From Botrytis cinerea B05.10 (taxonomy: Eukaryota > Ascomycota > Leotiomycetes > Helotiales > Sclerotiniaceae), in contig NC_037318.1 of assembly GCF_000143535.2 (NCBI RefSeq), positions 372,001 through 436,000 of the forward strand: a DNA stretch of 64,000 nucleotides. Reading direction: 5' to 3'. Positions within the stretch are counted from its first letter, which is position 1. Each line of letters starts with the position of its first letter. Positions 23,622 through 35,703 of this stretch are shown here, piece by piece. The notes under the pieces were generated by a model. The model had not been told where the DNA came from, ran no database searches, and saw only the letters and a list, made by a program, of their open reading frames with translations. The position numbers were made by a program, and so were the translations under genes.

Positions 23622-23628
23622 TATATAA
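23622..23628 (+). promoter_or_regulatory. TATA box of the Egh16-like gene
   Basis: TATATAA followed by G, 197 bp before the start codon at 23825. It is followed by a CT-rich stretch, as is common at fungal transcription starts. Confidence 0.55.
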
Positions 23629-23824
23629 GATAATAAGAAATTCCTTCAATTTTTGCTATCCTTCAATTCAATCTTTCTTTTCTTCCTCAACACAGCAGGC
23701 TGTGTCTCTTCACTTCGGTCACTTATCTGTATTATTATTGATCTCCAAAAAAATCTTCTCGACATCAACAATACCTTACTTTATCCTATAACAAACTGTT
23801 GTCAATTAAAATCCACACATCATC

Positions 23825-24718
23825 ATGTACACTCCATCTATAATCATTGGCTTCCTTACCCTTAGCCCACTTGTGGTGGCTCACGGAAAAATCGCAGTTG
23901 TAACTGGGAATCTCGGTGGAAACGGTACTGCTCTAGGAATCAAAGGAGCTGTTGTCGCAGATACTGGGTCAAATTCCAAGACAGAGCTCGATACTACGGT
24001 ATTCGACATTGGTAGTAACAATTGCGGACAAACAGAGGTATTAATCTTACTCCAAACCCTGTATGACAACTATCAATTAACAATCCAAAGGCTGCAGGGA
24101 GAAACAAAGCAGAGTCCGGTGTGACTAAGTCAATGGCTCTTTCGGGTAGCACACTTCCACAGATAAGTACCGATAATGCATCTATCTCGGGTACTTTCCA
24201 TATTGTGACTTCCGACGGTGCAGGTGTATGTATATAATTTTCCTTGTTACCAGGGATATAATCGCTAATAGATAAATAGCCTCTTACAGCGATGGTTGAC
24301 ACTACCGGAAAAGGTGATTTTTCAAATGCAGTCAAGGCCGTGGTGACTACCCAAATACCAGGAAAAAAGGGTAACATAAGGAAAAGTAAACAAACAAGAT
24401 GGGAGCGAGCTATGAGAAGCATTGGTTTGATGAAAAGAGCCTCTAACATCAACGAAGACTATGTGAGACATTCCGTCCCCTCTCATCCATTTTCTTAATA
24501 TTTGCTAACGAAGTATATAGCCATTCAGTGTAGATATTCCGGCCGGTACAACTTGTACTGGTACTGTAGCAGGTCAATCCAATGTCTGTATGGTCAAGGT
24601 TGTGAACCCATCGAATGCAGGACCATTCGGAGGATGCGTCGCTGTTCAGCAATCTACGGGCACAAACGCAACGGCTTCTGTCAGGAGAAATCTCAAGCCC
24701 ATGAAACTTTCAGTTTGA
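23825..24718 (+). CDS. Secreted Egh16-like (GAS1/MAS3-type) protein
   Basis: Member of the Egh16-like family (DUF3129), known for appressorium- and infection-expressed surface proteins such as Magnaporthe GAS1/GAS2. Four exons: 23825-24037, 24091-24225, 24280-24462, 24521-24718; all junctions are phase 0 with GT..AG, giving 242 residues. A signal peptide ends at VVA, so the mature protein begins His-Gly (HGKIAVVTGNLGGNG). Family landmarks follow in order: DTTVFDIGSNNCG, the segment FHIVTSDGAGPLTAMVD across junction 2, and a C-terminal block with PAGTTCTGTVAGQSNVC and AGPFGGCVAVQ. Four cysteines remain in the mature protein, probably two disulfides. Unusual: a Lys/Arg-rich insertion before the last intron (GKKGNIRKSKQTRWERAMR). 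Function of the family is unproven. Confidence 0.88.
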
Positions 24719-26030
24719 AAGTAAGTGGTGTTTTGTGGCAAGTATTCAGCCTCGGGGAAACAGAATCTTCGAAAATAAGGAACCGGTAGTGGAGGCTCTA
24801 CCCCGGATTAGTCAGGTGGAGCTAAACTTTGGGGGCTAAAGCGGGGAACGATTCCGTAGGGCTGTACAAGTCAGATAAGGTTATCTTGTGTGTATATGAA
24901 TCGATGTGTCAATGAAATGACTTTTCTCTACTCCCATGGTCTCAACACTGCTGAAGATTAATGTTGTGATTGAAGCCATGAATTGTTCATGCAGCGGACC
25001 TCAATATACCACCAATGTACTCACCCAGTGGCAATGAACCTCATTTGATTGGAGCGGACTATTCATGGATTCTGATATCGATAACAATGGTGGATCCAAA
25101 GACGTTGTACTCTGTACTTGAGTATCGTTCGAAGCGAGGTGGGCGGAAACGCAATCACAATCTGTAGATATCCGCCTGGGGTTCATAACATATACGTTCA
25201 TCTAATAAGATTTCGGGTAGCTGCAACAGATCCAATTTAATACATTGCTGGATCTAGATCGATTTTGCCCTCGGCATTTGTCAACACAAAAAGTCAGCAT
25301 AATCTATTCCAGTACGTTATCGCCGGTTCATCACGTGCGAAGCTCTGATGAAGCTATTACGAGAAGCGACAAGATAACAGCTGCAATCCTTCTTCCATGG
25401 CCAGATAAGAATTCCTCTACTCATTCGACACTCAATCTATATGCATCTTCACGTCAACCAACAAACTTCCTTGATTTCCTTTTGCATGTCTATCTATGGG
25501 TTTAGAAATGCCTCAATGGTATCTATCAAGCTTGCTCATGCATTTTTGGCGTCGAACGAAGCTGCAAGAAGCCTCAGCAATGCATATTTCCACCCCCGTG
25601 TTCCATTACTTGTATATCTTTGGTTTCAAACCTTTGACAAATCTATGATGGATAGTTTCTGATCCCCTCGGCGTTTGTACAGTTCATAGATGAAGTACTT
25701 TTTACGTCCGACAATTTGTCAATTGGTAATGATGTACCTGCGTATCTATGTAGGTTGGTTTGTACGGCATCTTTTCTCCCTTTCTTGCTCTATATCCGGA
25801 TCCAAATGTTCTGTCATTGTATCTTGTTAATCGGTGGCAATCCCGATATCAGACATGCATCTCAATTCCCACACCAAATAGGCAGTGATGCTCAGCGATT
25901 ATTCCCCATCCCACCTTCTCATTTATTTCATATTTTATCTTCACTTTCGTGAAATGGGCCAGTAGTAAACTTGTTCTTCATCTGCTTTTTTCTGTAGATC
26001 TGTTGGTACTCAACAAATTGGCTGTATACG
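24719..26030. other. Intergenic region between Egh16-like and MATE genes
   Basis: No coding region supported. It holds the 3' flank of the Egh16-like gene and the promoter of the MATE gene. Confidence 0.5.
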
Positions 26031-27661
26031 ATGAGTGACCAAAACGATTCCAAGTCATCATGGCTTCCGAAAGTCTGCCAATCTTCAGCGAACACCTCGC
26101 CAACCTCCAGTCCTCCAAACGAACAATCTTCGCTTCTCCCCCGATCTCCCGAAGTAGGAGAGACTTGCGAGCTCGAAGACGATGGTACGACTCCAGCCAA
26201 AAGATGGCTTGCCGAATTCCTCCTCTTGTTACGAGGTTCAGTTCCCGTTATCCTCGCATACGCATTGCAGAACTCTCTCCAAACAATCTCGGTCCTCATA
26301 GTTGGACGGCTAAGTCCTGAAGCTCTAGCAACTGCGGCTTTCAGTTATATGTTTGCAATGTCTACAGCGTGGCTTATCGCTCTTGGTGGAACTACTGCTC
26401 TAGATACATTGGCATCGTCGTCTTTCACTGGAAGTAAAAACCCGCACGATCTGGGTATATTGTTACAGCGCGGTTTCTTTGTTTTAACTGCGTTTTACAT
26501 ACCGGTTGCTGTACTGTGGGCTTGCTCGGCTCCGATTTTTAGGTTGTTGGGACAGGAAGAGTACATTTGTGTGGACAGTGCTAGGTTCTTGACTGCGTTG
26601 ATTCCAGGGGGACTAGGATATATCTACTTCGAAGCTATGAAGAAGTATCTACAAGCACAAGGTATTGCTCATTACTACCCACTCTCCTATCTCCTATCTC
26701 CAGCGTTACCGGCATCTAAATTATCTATACAGAGATCATGCGTCCAGGCACTTACGTCCTTCTAATAACGTCCCCTCTCTCCGCCGGTCTCAACTATCTC
26801 TTCATCCACACCTTCAATCTAGGTCTGATCGGTGCTCCGCTAGCGACGGGTCTCTCCTATTGGCTCTCCTTTCTCCTTCTCGTCCTCTACTCCCGCTTCA
26901 TAACCGGGCATCAATGCTGGGGCGGCTTCACCATCCAATCACTTCATAACCTCGGAACATTTTCCCGTCTCGCCCTGCTCGGTGTCATACACGTCGGCAC
27001 CGAATGGTGGGCTTTCGAAATCGTCGCGTTGGCTGCCGGTCGCTTAGGTACTATACCCCTCGCTGCCCAAAGTGTCATCATGACGACCGATCAAGTAATG
27101 AACACAATACCCTTTGGAATTGGTGTAGCAGCCAGTTCACGCGTTGGAAATTTGCTAGGAGCGAGAAACGCAAAGGGAGCAGCTAGAGCGGCAAATGTGG
27201 CGGCTTGGTTGAGTATGGTTATGGGATTTCTAGTTTTGATCGTTCTGATGAGTGTGAAGAATTTCTACGCGAGGATATTCAATGATGATTTGAGCGTCAT
27301 CAAGTTGACAGCGGAAGTCATGCCATATGTTGCTTTATTCCAGATAGCAGATGGACTTAATGGGAGTTGTGGAGGGAGTTTGAGAGGTATGGGGAGACAG
27401 CATGTTGGTGCCGCAGTCAATTTTGTTAGTTATTATTGCGGTGCGTTGCCACTGGGTATCTGGCTAGCATTTCATGGGTGGGGACTAGGAGGGTTGTGGG
27501 TGGGTCAGTGTATTGCGCTTTACATCGTAGGAGCGTTGGAGTGGATAATTGTCGCGTGGAGTGATTGGGAAGGCGAAGTGAAGAGGGCATTTGGGAGAAT
27601 GGAGGTAGATGACCGGATTGAGGCTGGAATTGGGGGATTGGATGAGAGGGAGGAGATATAA
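26031..27661 (+). CDS. MATE-family multidrug/toxin efflux transporter
   Basis: Integral membrane antiporter that exports toxic organic cations and secondary metabolites. Two exons, 26031-26661 and 26733-27661; the splice (donor GTATTG, acceptor ATACAG) restores KYLQAQEIMRPGTYVLL, giving 519 residues. A polar N-terminal tail of about 55 residues precedes a run of hydrophobic helices. Eukaryotic MATE landmarks are seen: SVPVILAYALQNSLQTISVLIVGRL (helix 1), ALGGTTALDTLASSSFT (helix 2), FEAMKKYLQAQ before the splice, WWAFEIVALAAGRLG, QSVIMTTDQVMNTIPFGIGVAASSRVGNLLGA, and NGSCGGSLRGMGRQHVGAAVN. The total is consistent with 12 membrane segments in two halves. No biosynthetic gene sits beside it, so substrate cannot be inferred. 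Confidence 0.95.
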
Positions 27662-28774
27662 TGAATTTTTAGCCTCGTAAGAATGATGGGCTTGTGAAAT
27701 TATCACAATAATCATATGTTAACTTTAGATAGAGATGTCATGTTGCATAAAAGCGCTTCTAAAAGCTTAAGTTAGTCCTAAAATATTTCGTTGAAAATTG
27801 TTTACTTAACCTTATACTCCTATGGCTGAAAACTATGTCTTTATATGGCTTCAAAGGGCGCTGGAATGTTTCTTGAAGATGCTGTTGACAAGTATTTTCT
27901 GTGTTGGGAGCTGGTAATTGTTATCCGGTCTACCTACTCCTTATACAGCCGACTAGCTACATTCTTGTATATTGTGATACATACAGGCGTGTTGTACAAA
28001 AGGATATTCTTGATAATGACTTTTCTTCCTCCACGATCAATTCAATATTAAGCGAGCACCATGAAAATCACTCAAAACATCATACAACACAAGAGACTAT
28101 AAACATCAGAATGGTAATTCAATTGATGTGTCATAAGCGGGCATGGCAGCATATCCATTCCCCGTTCAATCGGCTAACATGTTCATCCACCCACAATAAT
28201 TCTCGCTATGTAACACTACTACTACCACTACTTCATAACTTCACGACTCCCGCTATCGCTATCCATGACTCCACCCGCTCGCTAACAGCAAACATAAGTT
28301 TCGATCCAATGCAGAATACCATCCCACTACCGTACGTCCACGCGAAAGAGATATCCATTCGTTCGTTGTTCCAATCGAACCATCAGGGGCCATTATCATT
28401 GAGAAAATACACCGTACCAAGACGAGAAAACTGAATCAGAGACCGAATGATCGAAAAGATCGAAATGCAAGAGGGTAAACCCGAAAAGCATAGCAGAAGC
28501 TCTAACTTGCAACCAAAAAAACCATGCCAACCAGATCAAAAGAATTGAATTGCCATCCCTAATACAAAAACATGATATGAGAAGTCAAGCCGTGGCTTCT
28601 GAAGAATGAACAATGATATATCTTTTTTTTTTCGCATTCGTAACCACAAGAGACAATAAAAATCAAACACTTCAGAAAATACGCATAAACTAGCTGGAGG
28701 CATTAAAAGAGACTATAAAGATGCGACTTGCAAATCGTGAATGCAAGCTGTGATGGGGGTAGTTGTAGCAGTCA
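27662..28774. other. Convergent intergenic region
   Basis: Holds the 3' flanks of the MATE (+) and Btz (-) genes. A T-rich tract lies at 28620-28633. No coding region supported. Confidence 0.55.
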
Positions 28775-30948
28775 TTATTGTGTGTAATACACCACACCTT
28801 GTTGCTGCGGGTAGTAGAAACCATCCGGGCTTGGTGTCATCATACCGCCCATTCCTACTACGCCCCCTACTTGTTGCATAGGATATTGTTGAGGTTGTTG
28901 ATAGCCGGCTGGGAAACTTGGAACAGCTGGGATTTGCGCAGCATCATAATAATACACCATTCCATTGACTTCTTGAGCAACCAAGTTTTGAGGTGCTTGT
29001 GATGTCGAAGCTTCACTGGGCTGGGGTGCAGGTGGATTATATGTCTGTTGTTGCGGTTGTTGCGCGGGTACAAAAGGAGTTGTACCAACTGTGGAAGCCA
29101 TGGGTGCATTAAAGGTTTGAGGGTAATAGTATCCTTGTGGAGGTTGCAAAACGGGGTAAGTTTGTGGGTAATAGTTGGAGGCTGGTTGTTGATAAGGGTT
29201 GGGTTGAAAAGCCGGTGCGTGAATGGCCCTTTCTGGAATTTGTGATAACGGTGTACCAGTTGAAGCTTGGCTTGGATAGGATGGTTGGCGGGAATGTTGA
29301 GCGGTATCGTGCGAATAACTGTTTCCATTGATTTGTATGGGAACTTGTTGATGGAATGGCTGTTGGCTTTGCTGGGGAGGATTGAATGACATGGATGCTG
29401 GTGATTCAATGTCGGCTACAGAGACAGTCTTCTGAGGCCGAGGTTGATGCATTGGAATTGCGTTTGGTCGGTTTTCCCGAAGAGTTGGCTTCTGGGGGAG
29501 AGGATAGGTTTGAGGTTGTGGGACATTATCGAGAGATGAGACTTGTGAAGATCCGTTGACTGCTCCAGACTCAGGAGCCTGAAACTGTTGAGGTTGTGCA
29601 GCTTGGCTCGATGGTGGTAATTTGACCACAGGCCTTGATGAATCCATCGACATTTGTGGCCTTGACATTGTTGATCCACTGGGTGAAACAAGCGTTTCTC
29701 GATTGACTTCTCGTGCAAGAGACGAACGACGACTCATGGCAACGCTTGGAGTGTAAGTACTTCCGTAAACGCTACCACCAAAAACGCTTGTACGTCTCGA
29801 GTAACCACCGACGGATCCAAGACCAGCTCTGCCTCTGCCACGTCCCCCAAACCCTTGTTGATTAGGTCGCATAGCTCTTGGGATGAATATGAATGATCTA
29901 TCGACAGCAGGGAATATGTAACGTGGTGGATGGTCAGGTAAGGATATTCGAACAGGTTTATCTCGACGAAGTGGTGGTCGATGGTCAGGTAAACGCGTAT
30001 ATTGCTTCACTGGAATTCCAGGGAATAACACAGGGGTTTCCATATCTCCAAAGAACACACGAATTTGTACATTTCCAATGTGCTTCGTAGTGGAAAGTGA
30101 TCGATTGAGAGGTGCGGATTTTGTAGCTGGAGCTGGTCTTTGGGATCCATTTGAAGCTCCATTCGTAGATGTTGGTACGGGTTCAGTGATTACTTCGTGC
30201 ATATCGTGTGCCCATTGAACGTCGGTAGGTTCCAGAGGTTGTGAAATGTGACTATAGAACGTTAGCAAAATTACAAAAGCACGAAAGAGATGATGATGAT
30301 ATACTTGATAGGTGCATAGGGCCCTCCAATACCGGGCCGACCCCGACCACCTCTGCCCCTGCCAAATGGCCTAAAACCATTCGCCGCAGGACCAGCATGA
30401 CGATGGTCGTGCATAAAGAATGCTCCTCTATTTGGCACAAACGCTGGATCCGCATCTCTCTTTTTCTTGTATTCCTCATGTTCTCTCCTCCGTCTTTCAT
30501 GAGGCTGTTCTTGTTGTCGATCCATTTGAGCAGTAGATGTTACGATAGCCGGTGAGGGGGTGTCTTTGGTCTCGTCTTCTCGAAAGTCCTCAAATTGAAC
30601 TGTTTGTACCGGTTCAGAGCTTTTGGGTCCGTTAACCATCATTTCCATATCATTGGCACCATTTATGAACTTCGAAGCTTCAGTAGTGCCATTGCTAGCT
30701 TTTGCTTGTCCGCCGTTCAGCTTAGATCCATTCCCATTCATCTTGTTCGAATCGGAGGTCTCATTGTTTGCATTGCCGCCATCGATAGGTTCGTCGCCCT
30801 CGTGTAAATCTTCATCCTCACTAATTATCGAGCCTTCAGATAAAGAGTCATCGTCAAGTTCGGCAATATCTTGAGCTCCTTCATCATCGCCCTCGTCCTC
30901 AACCCGCCTTCGTCTTGCAACCAAATCTCTGCGTTGGCGGGAACCCAT
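28775..30948 (-). CDS. Btz-domain protein (CASC3/Barentsz/MLN51-like)
   Basis: Likely exon-junction-complex-type partner of eIF4AIII, acting in mRNA surveillance or localisation. Exons 30305-30948 and 28775-30251 (donor GTATAT, branch CTAAC, acceptor CTATAG) join in frame to 706 residues. The basic N-terminus (GSRQRRDLVARRRRVEDEG) leads into an acidic linker. The Btz core lies about residues 155-200, with the signature DPAFVPNRGAFFMHDHR followed by Arg/Gly-rich segments (FGRGRGGRGR). A second conserved strand region (GNVQIRVFFGDMETPVLFPGIPVKQYTRLP, about residues 290-320) and a second RGRGRAG patch follow. The last ~350 residues are Gln/Pro/Tyr-rich and prion-like. The Btz motif is clear; the partner is inferred from the family. 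Confidence 0.87.
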
Positions 30949-33900
30949 GGCGAAGAGCTATTGAACGTGTCGGCTGAGTTTTGACGGGTTGACGGGCGAT
31001 CTTGGGAAAGTTGTCAAGGGAAGGAATTCGTGACAGATCATGCAGTGGCGTCCAAAACGGGGTATGATGCAGCGCCCGCGCTCAATGAAAAGTTGTCTGT
31101 GATAGCGAGCGGGATCTACTTCTATGTTCTGATGTAGAGGAAATTGTGAAAAGGCGAAACCTGCACACCGGGCTTGTATGTGTTGAGATTAGACGAAGGT
31201 ATGATGTGGTTGATAGCTCTTTACTTGTGTAGAATTAAGCATTAAAGTTTATCAGAGGCTGAAATCCAAGATAGGTTAAGGTTACCTTGCGCTTTTCCAT
31301 TTCTTCGGTGGAAGATTCGATTGAAGACCGACAATCCATTGCATTAGTAAGCACTCGACCACAATGGTGAACGGTGAACCACATCACCACCAAGCAAAAC
31401 CTGGGGCAAGGGAATGGCTGATTCTCAAACGACCGCCACCAACCATCTACGGAGTGTCTCGTCTAACTTTTACTATTTATACAACACCGCTGTTATCCCC
31501 ACGAGCAAAGTTATATCCTCAGCGCGGCCATAGACCGGCGTCGCCTCCTCGTATAAGAAATCGCGATTCATACTTAAACCTCCTCCAATAGCATGGGACC
31601 GTACACGTCCAGCATAAAGACGGGCATTTGAACCAACACATTCATGCCTAGTAGGTACTCTAGAACATTCTGGGCAAGGCCAACAACGAGACGTTGTTGT
31701 CAACACGGACACGCCTACTGCACAGATTTGCAGTTCACCGTCGAACTTCCAAAGTATGCATGGAATGGCATGGCGGAGGATTGGTAAGATGCTGGACGAA
31801 AGTGTTGAGATCCGATATACCTAAGTATCGTGTCATGTTTCCTTCTGTAAAAGAGGCCACAATCCCAGCTGGCTGTGCATTGAAAGTCGCACGTGTTCAT
31901 TGTTTGCCGTGTTTCAACCATTTCTGCTACACTTTCATGGTTTTCATCAAGCTTTGCGAGCTTTCTCAACCTCATGCATCCTGATGCATCCCGTTCCCAT
32001 CGTTGAAAGAGATTTCCCCATTTGGTAATTCAGGTCACGTGCTGCATGATTGGAAATGGAGCTAACTCCCGAACCGAAAACGGCATTGCCGGTTACGGTT
32101 CCATTCTTCCTTCCAAGGTTGTATGTAGTAATCATCGTCATCGTTTTGTTTAGTCATGTTTTGTGCGTATCTAGTTAGCGTAAGTCCTTGTTGACTTGTA
32201 AAATCCATTTACTAGATGAACTCAACTGGAACAATGAATTCTTTATACACTTCGTATATATTATTGCTTATTTCATCTACTAGCGATATAGTCATATCCT
32301 CTACCGAAGATACTTTTCTGCACGACACTGTACCTAGTTGACCGTTATCCAGACTAGTCTAGCAGATGAATAAGACGAAAGTTGGAAAGTAGACAAATGT
32401 ATATCGATTGTTTAGACATCTAATCTGCGGCGGTGGAATATCTGTAGGAATTGTAGCCCGTGATTAACTTTTACCTGCTACTCTATGTTCCAATTAAATC
32501 TAATTTGATCTTTTCCACTCCAGCTGAAATTTCACAATAATAAGTCTACATCCGACGTCTTTTTTACAGGCTACAAGGACAGTTTCTACTTCCCTGGCGA
32601 CCTGGCCTTCGGACTCAACTTGCCTCTCCGTCGTTTTTATTAAGACTACGTTTGATATCACCTCTTCACTCCACATCGACCGCCATAAATTCTCATTTGG
32701 GAATTCAATTCGAGATGTCATGAGACCCTTCCTTTTGAAGCTTTTAAGTCAATATAGTTCGACGGGTATGACTCTTGTCAACCTTTTCCTTTTGCCTTGT
32801 GCATCCCTCGATATGGAATCTATCTTTGAGACACCAAGGCTGATAGGTAGATTGAATATCTCCTAGCATTTCTGAACATACAAATTTAGATTCGATAAAC
32901 GCAAAGCTTCATTTTTTAGAATCGCAGTTCACCTTGCCCTGGATGTCAAACCTGGATGTCAAACGCTTTATGTGCTGTTTCTATATTTTCTCTAATACCG
33001 GATGATACAAGTGATTTGTCCAACATTATGCTGGGCCAGTCGATAGTGGACTTGGAGGCATGTACGAAAATTGTGACTGTCATGTTGAAGAGAATGGGCA
33101 AACTGTTAGCCATCGGGTACACTCATCCAAAAGTCTATGATGAGATGTATTCTCGTAAGTCAGCAGAATCTAGCTAAATGCGTATCTGGAAGGTTGAGGA
33201 ATCATTTTCAGATCTTTTGTCACTTACAAAACAGGGTGTGGACTGGAGACGTGTGAGTTCGAAATAACATATGTTCCATATGGAAGCACACATTGTAAGG
33301 CACAATTCAAAGACTTCAAAACCGATCGCCCAGTCCGTCCCAGTCATCAGGAGTAAGGGGTGAAAAAGTCCAGACGGGAACTCGCATATTTTGGCATCTT
33401 CGGTGTAGGTGTACTGAGCTCTCTTCAATTATAGTTGACCAATTATGAGAGTGACCTTACTTTTTCATGCAGTCTTGATCCTCTGAGCCACTGTTAAAGG
33501 TTCCCCTCTTCTTGACTCGGTCTATATCGCGCTGTTCCCGTCACCAAATTTTATACTTCTGGTGCTCCTGTTCATTCGGATCCAGAAATCGACTGTCAGT
33601 CTTGGAACGAACCTCCGAATCTCCAAGCAACAACCAGAAATGATTAAATGGTTCAATTCCGGGTTAAAATTACAAAATCTTGCCAGGGAGTTCGTACCAT
33701 TACGGGCCAAGGACTGAGAATTAACATTCGACTTTCCAAATCTAAGCCTGAGGATCACGAGAACGGTTGTGATGTATGAAATAAAGCGCAAGAAATAAAT
33801 CGATAACTCTTTTTCAGCTCATGAAAAGAGCATTGGATCAATTGATGATCCTGTGGCTTGTCTCAGAAGATCTTGAAAACAGCATCGACACCAAGACGAA

Positions 33901-34744
33901 GGCTCATGTTGCTGTGGACAAACACCAGTACCTCTTCGCTGCGCATAATCATTGTAAAGTACCGAGGCGAACTTCATATTCACGCATTAATCATTTCAAA
34001 TCAAAAGTCAATTGATGACATTGATACATGATGATATTGAGACACTCACAAGACATGAATCACTATTGCACTCATCTCTCTCTTCTCTTGGATGACTTTG
34101 GCTCGCTCGTATCAAGTAGTAATTGTAAAAAGATAGATTTGTCTCCGGTCTTCTGGAGAAACAATCGATATCATTTTAGTGTTTCCTTTCTCTCACTATC
34201 TTCACTAGCTGTATAACCGCAGTGAAATGAGGAAGAACTTCACACGAGACGAGCTCTATGCCAATTGCTTCTTTCTTATGATATGTGCGCATTTTGAGCC
34301 TCATTTCAATCGTATGAACATCTACTGACTTCAAAAGTCCCGGATTATGTTTATTTATAAGTTCCAGATATAGCCAACTCATGTGCATATTTTTCGTTTC
34401 GGGATCGACTCACTTCTCTCATCTCAGGTATCAGATACAAGAAACGACAATTTGCAATTTTAGTCCATTGGTGCTTGGTCTTGATCCAAACATCTTAACC
34501 CTTGATATCTAAACAGCTAGGAAAAACCAAATCATGAATGTGAACAAAGTACATTAAGAAGGTTGACAAAATCAACTTCACTAGCTTACTTTCCAACTTC
34601 CTTCGCCTTTGAATCTTTTAAGCCTTCTTAAAACCGTCATTTATTACTTTTCTTCTTTGACCATTACTGCTCACACATTGGTAGATTGAAGCCTTGCTTG
34701 CATCTCATTTTCATAAAAGTTGTTTAAGCTTTGAATAAGAGTAG
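30949..34744. other. Gene-poor region of 3.8 kb
   Basis: Includes the promoter of the Btz gene next to 30949. Short frames at 31473-31712 (-), 31715-31975 (-), 31947-32141 (-) and 32956-33177 (+) show no motif. The three minus-strand frames lie in a row and could be exons of an unrecognised gene or a remnant, but I could not find splice sites joining them convincingly. Confidence 0.45.
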
Positions 34745-35703
34745 ATGTCTTCCAACAGCTTTGTTCCCGAAAGTCGCGTTTACTCTGAAAGATATCCGTG
34801 GCGTGTCAAAGATTCCTCATCATTTTTGCACACCGTCGATATGTATTTCTCTAATCCTTACGCTCGCACCGAGCTGCTAGGTTCCAGAGATCCAGCGAAA
34901 CCATCATCTATCTTCAAGCAGGAAAGACCAAACTCACCAACTTTTTTGAAGGAGGATTGTTGTTTACTATATATGTTCAAGGAACCTACAGAAATGGAAA
35001 TTGCTTTTTATATTCCGGATCCGCTTTCGCATTCTAGCAAGTGTAAAGGTACGCTCATTAACCGTACTTTCAATTTTGTATTCACATCCATTCTTAGTGT
35101 CAACATTTATCTTCAAGGTAAAGGGAATTCTGAAATGACAATCCCAAGAGTACGAAAAAGAAATGCTCTCAAGTCTTCCGTTACAAAGGCCTTGGCCCCG
35201 GACTCCGAGACAGAAGAACCCGGTTCAGTCCAGGGAGGTGCACCTCGAGGTAAGATGCAACATCAAACCCAACGTTCAAGATCCAGAGGTATATTCAACG
35301 ATATCTTCAGTCAATACACAGTGCCTACGCTTTTAATGCAATACTAACATTGCATTTCTATTTGAAAAGATTCCTGATGTAACCACAACGGCTCTCCTTC
35401 GGAGAATATCAATATGAGCTTGGATATGTCTACCGGTTCTTCAAAGGGTACGTTTCTCACGGGCTTCGCATTCGGAGGCTGAGACCAGACAAAGCTAACC
35501 AACTCACAGAGTCACACATCACTTTGACGATTCCACCCGCGTTCAACAAATACCATGTTACTATCATTCACGGCAATACCACTTCAAACTATACTGTCAA
35601 TGGTGAAGCCGCTGCCTCTACACCTCAGCCTGCAATGGAGGAGATTCGATATAATGTTGTCCAGGAACTTCTTGTGAATCCGACAGAAAGCGAAAGTCAT
35701 TGA
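34745..35703 (+). CDS. Doubtful multi-exon hypothetical gene, possibly degenerate
   Basis: I do not recognise this protein. The first exon (34745-35048) encodes MSSNSFVPESRVYSERYPW onward and contains MEIAFYIPDP. A 69-bp candidate intron (35049-35117) leads to a segment with EMTIPRVRKR, then a possible donor GTAAGATG. Downstream an open segment (about 35512-35703, after acceptor CTCACAG) encodes ESHITLTIPPAFNKYHVTI and ends at TGA 35701-35703. The three short segments EIAFYIP, EMTIP and HITLTIP look like variants of one strand motif. However, the middle exon cannot be joined without meeting a TGA near 35377, so either the model is wrong, the last part is a separate remnant, or the gene is broken. 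Low confidence. Confidence 0.3.

Noticed and set aside
26031..30948. Secondary-metabolite gene cluster around the MATE transporter
   Set aside because: No synthase, oxidase or cluster regulator next to it; neighbours are an Egh16-like protein and a Btz protein.
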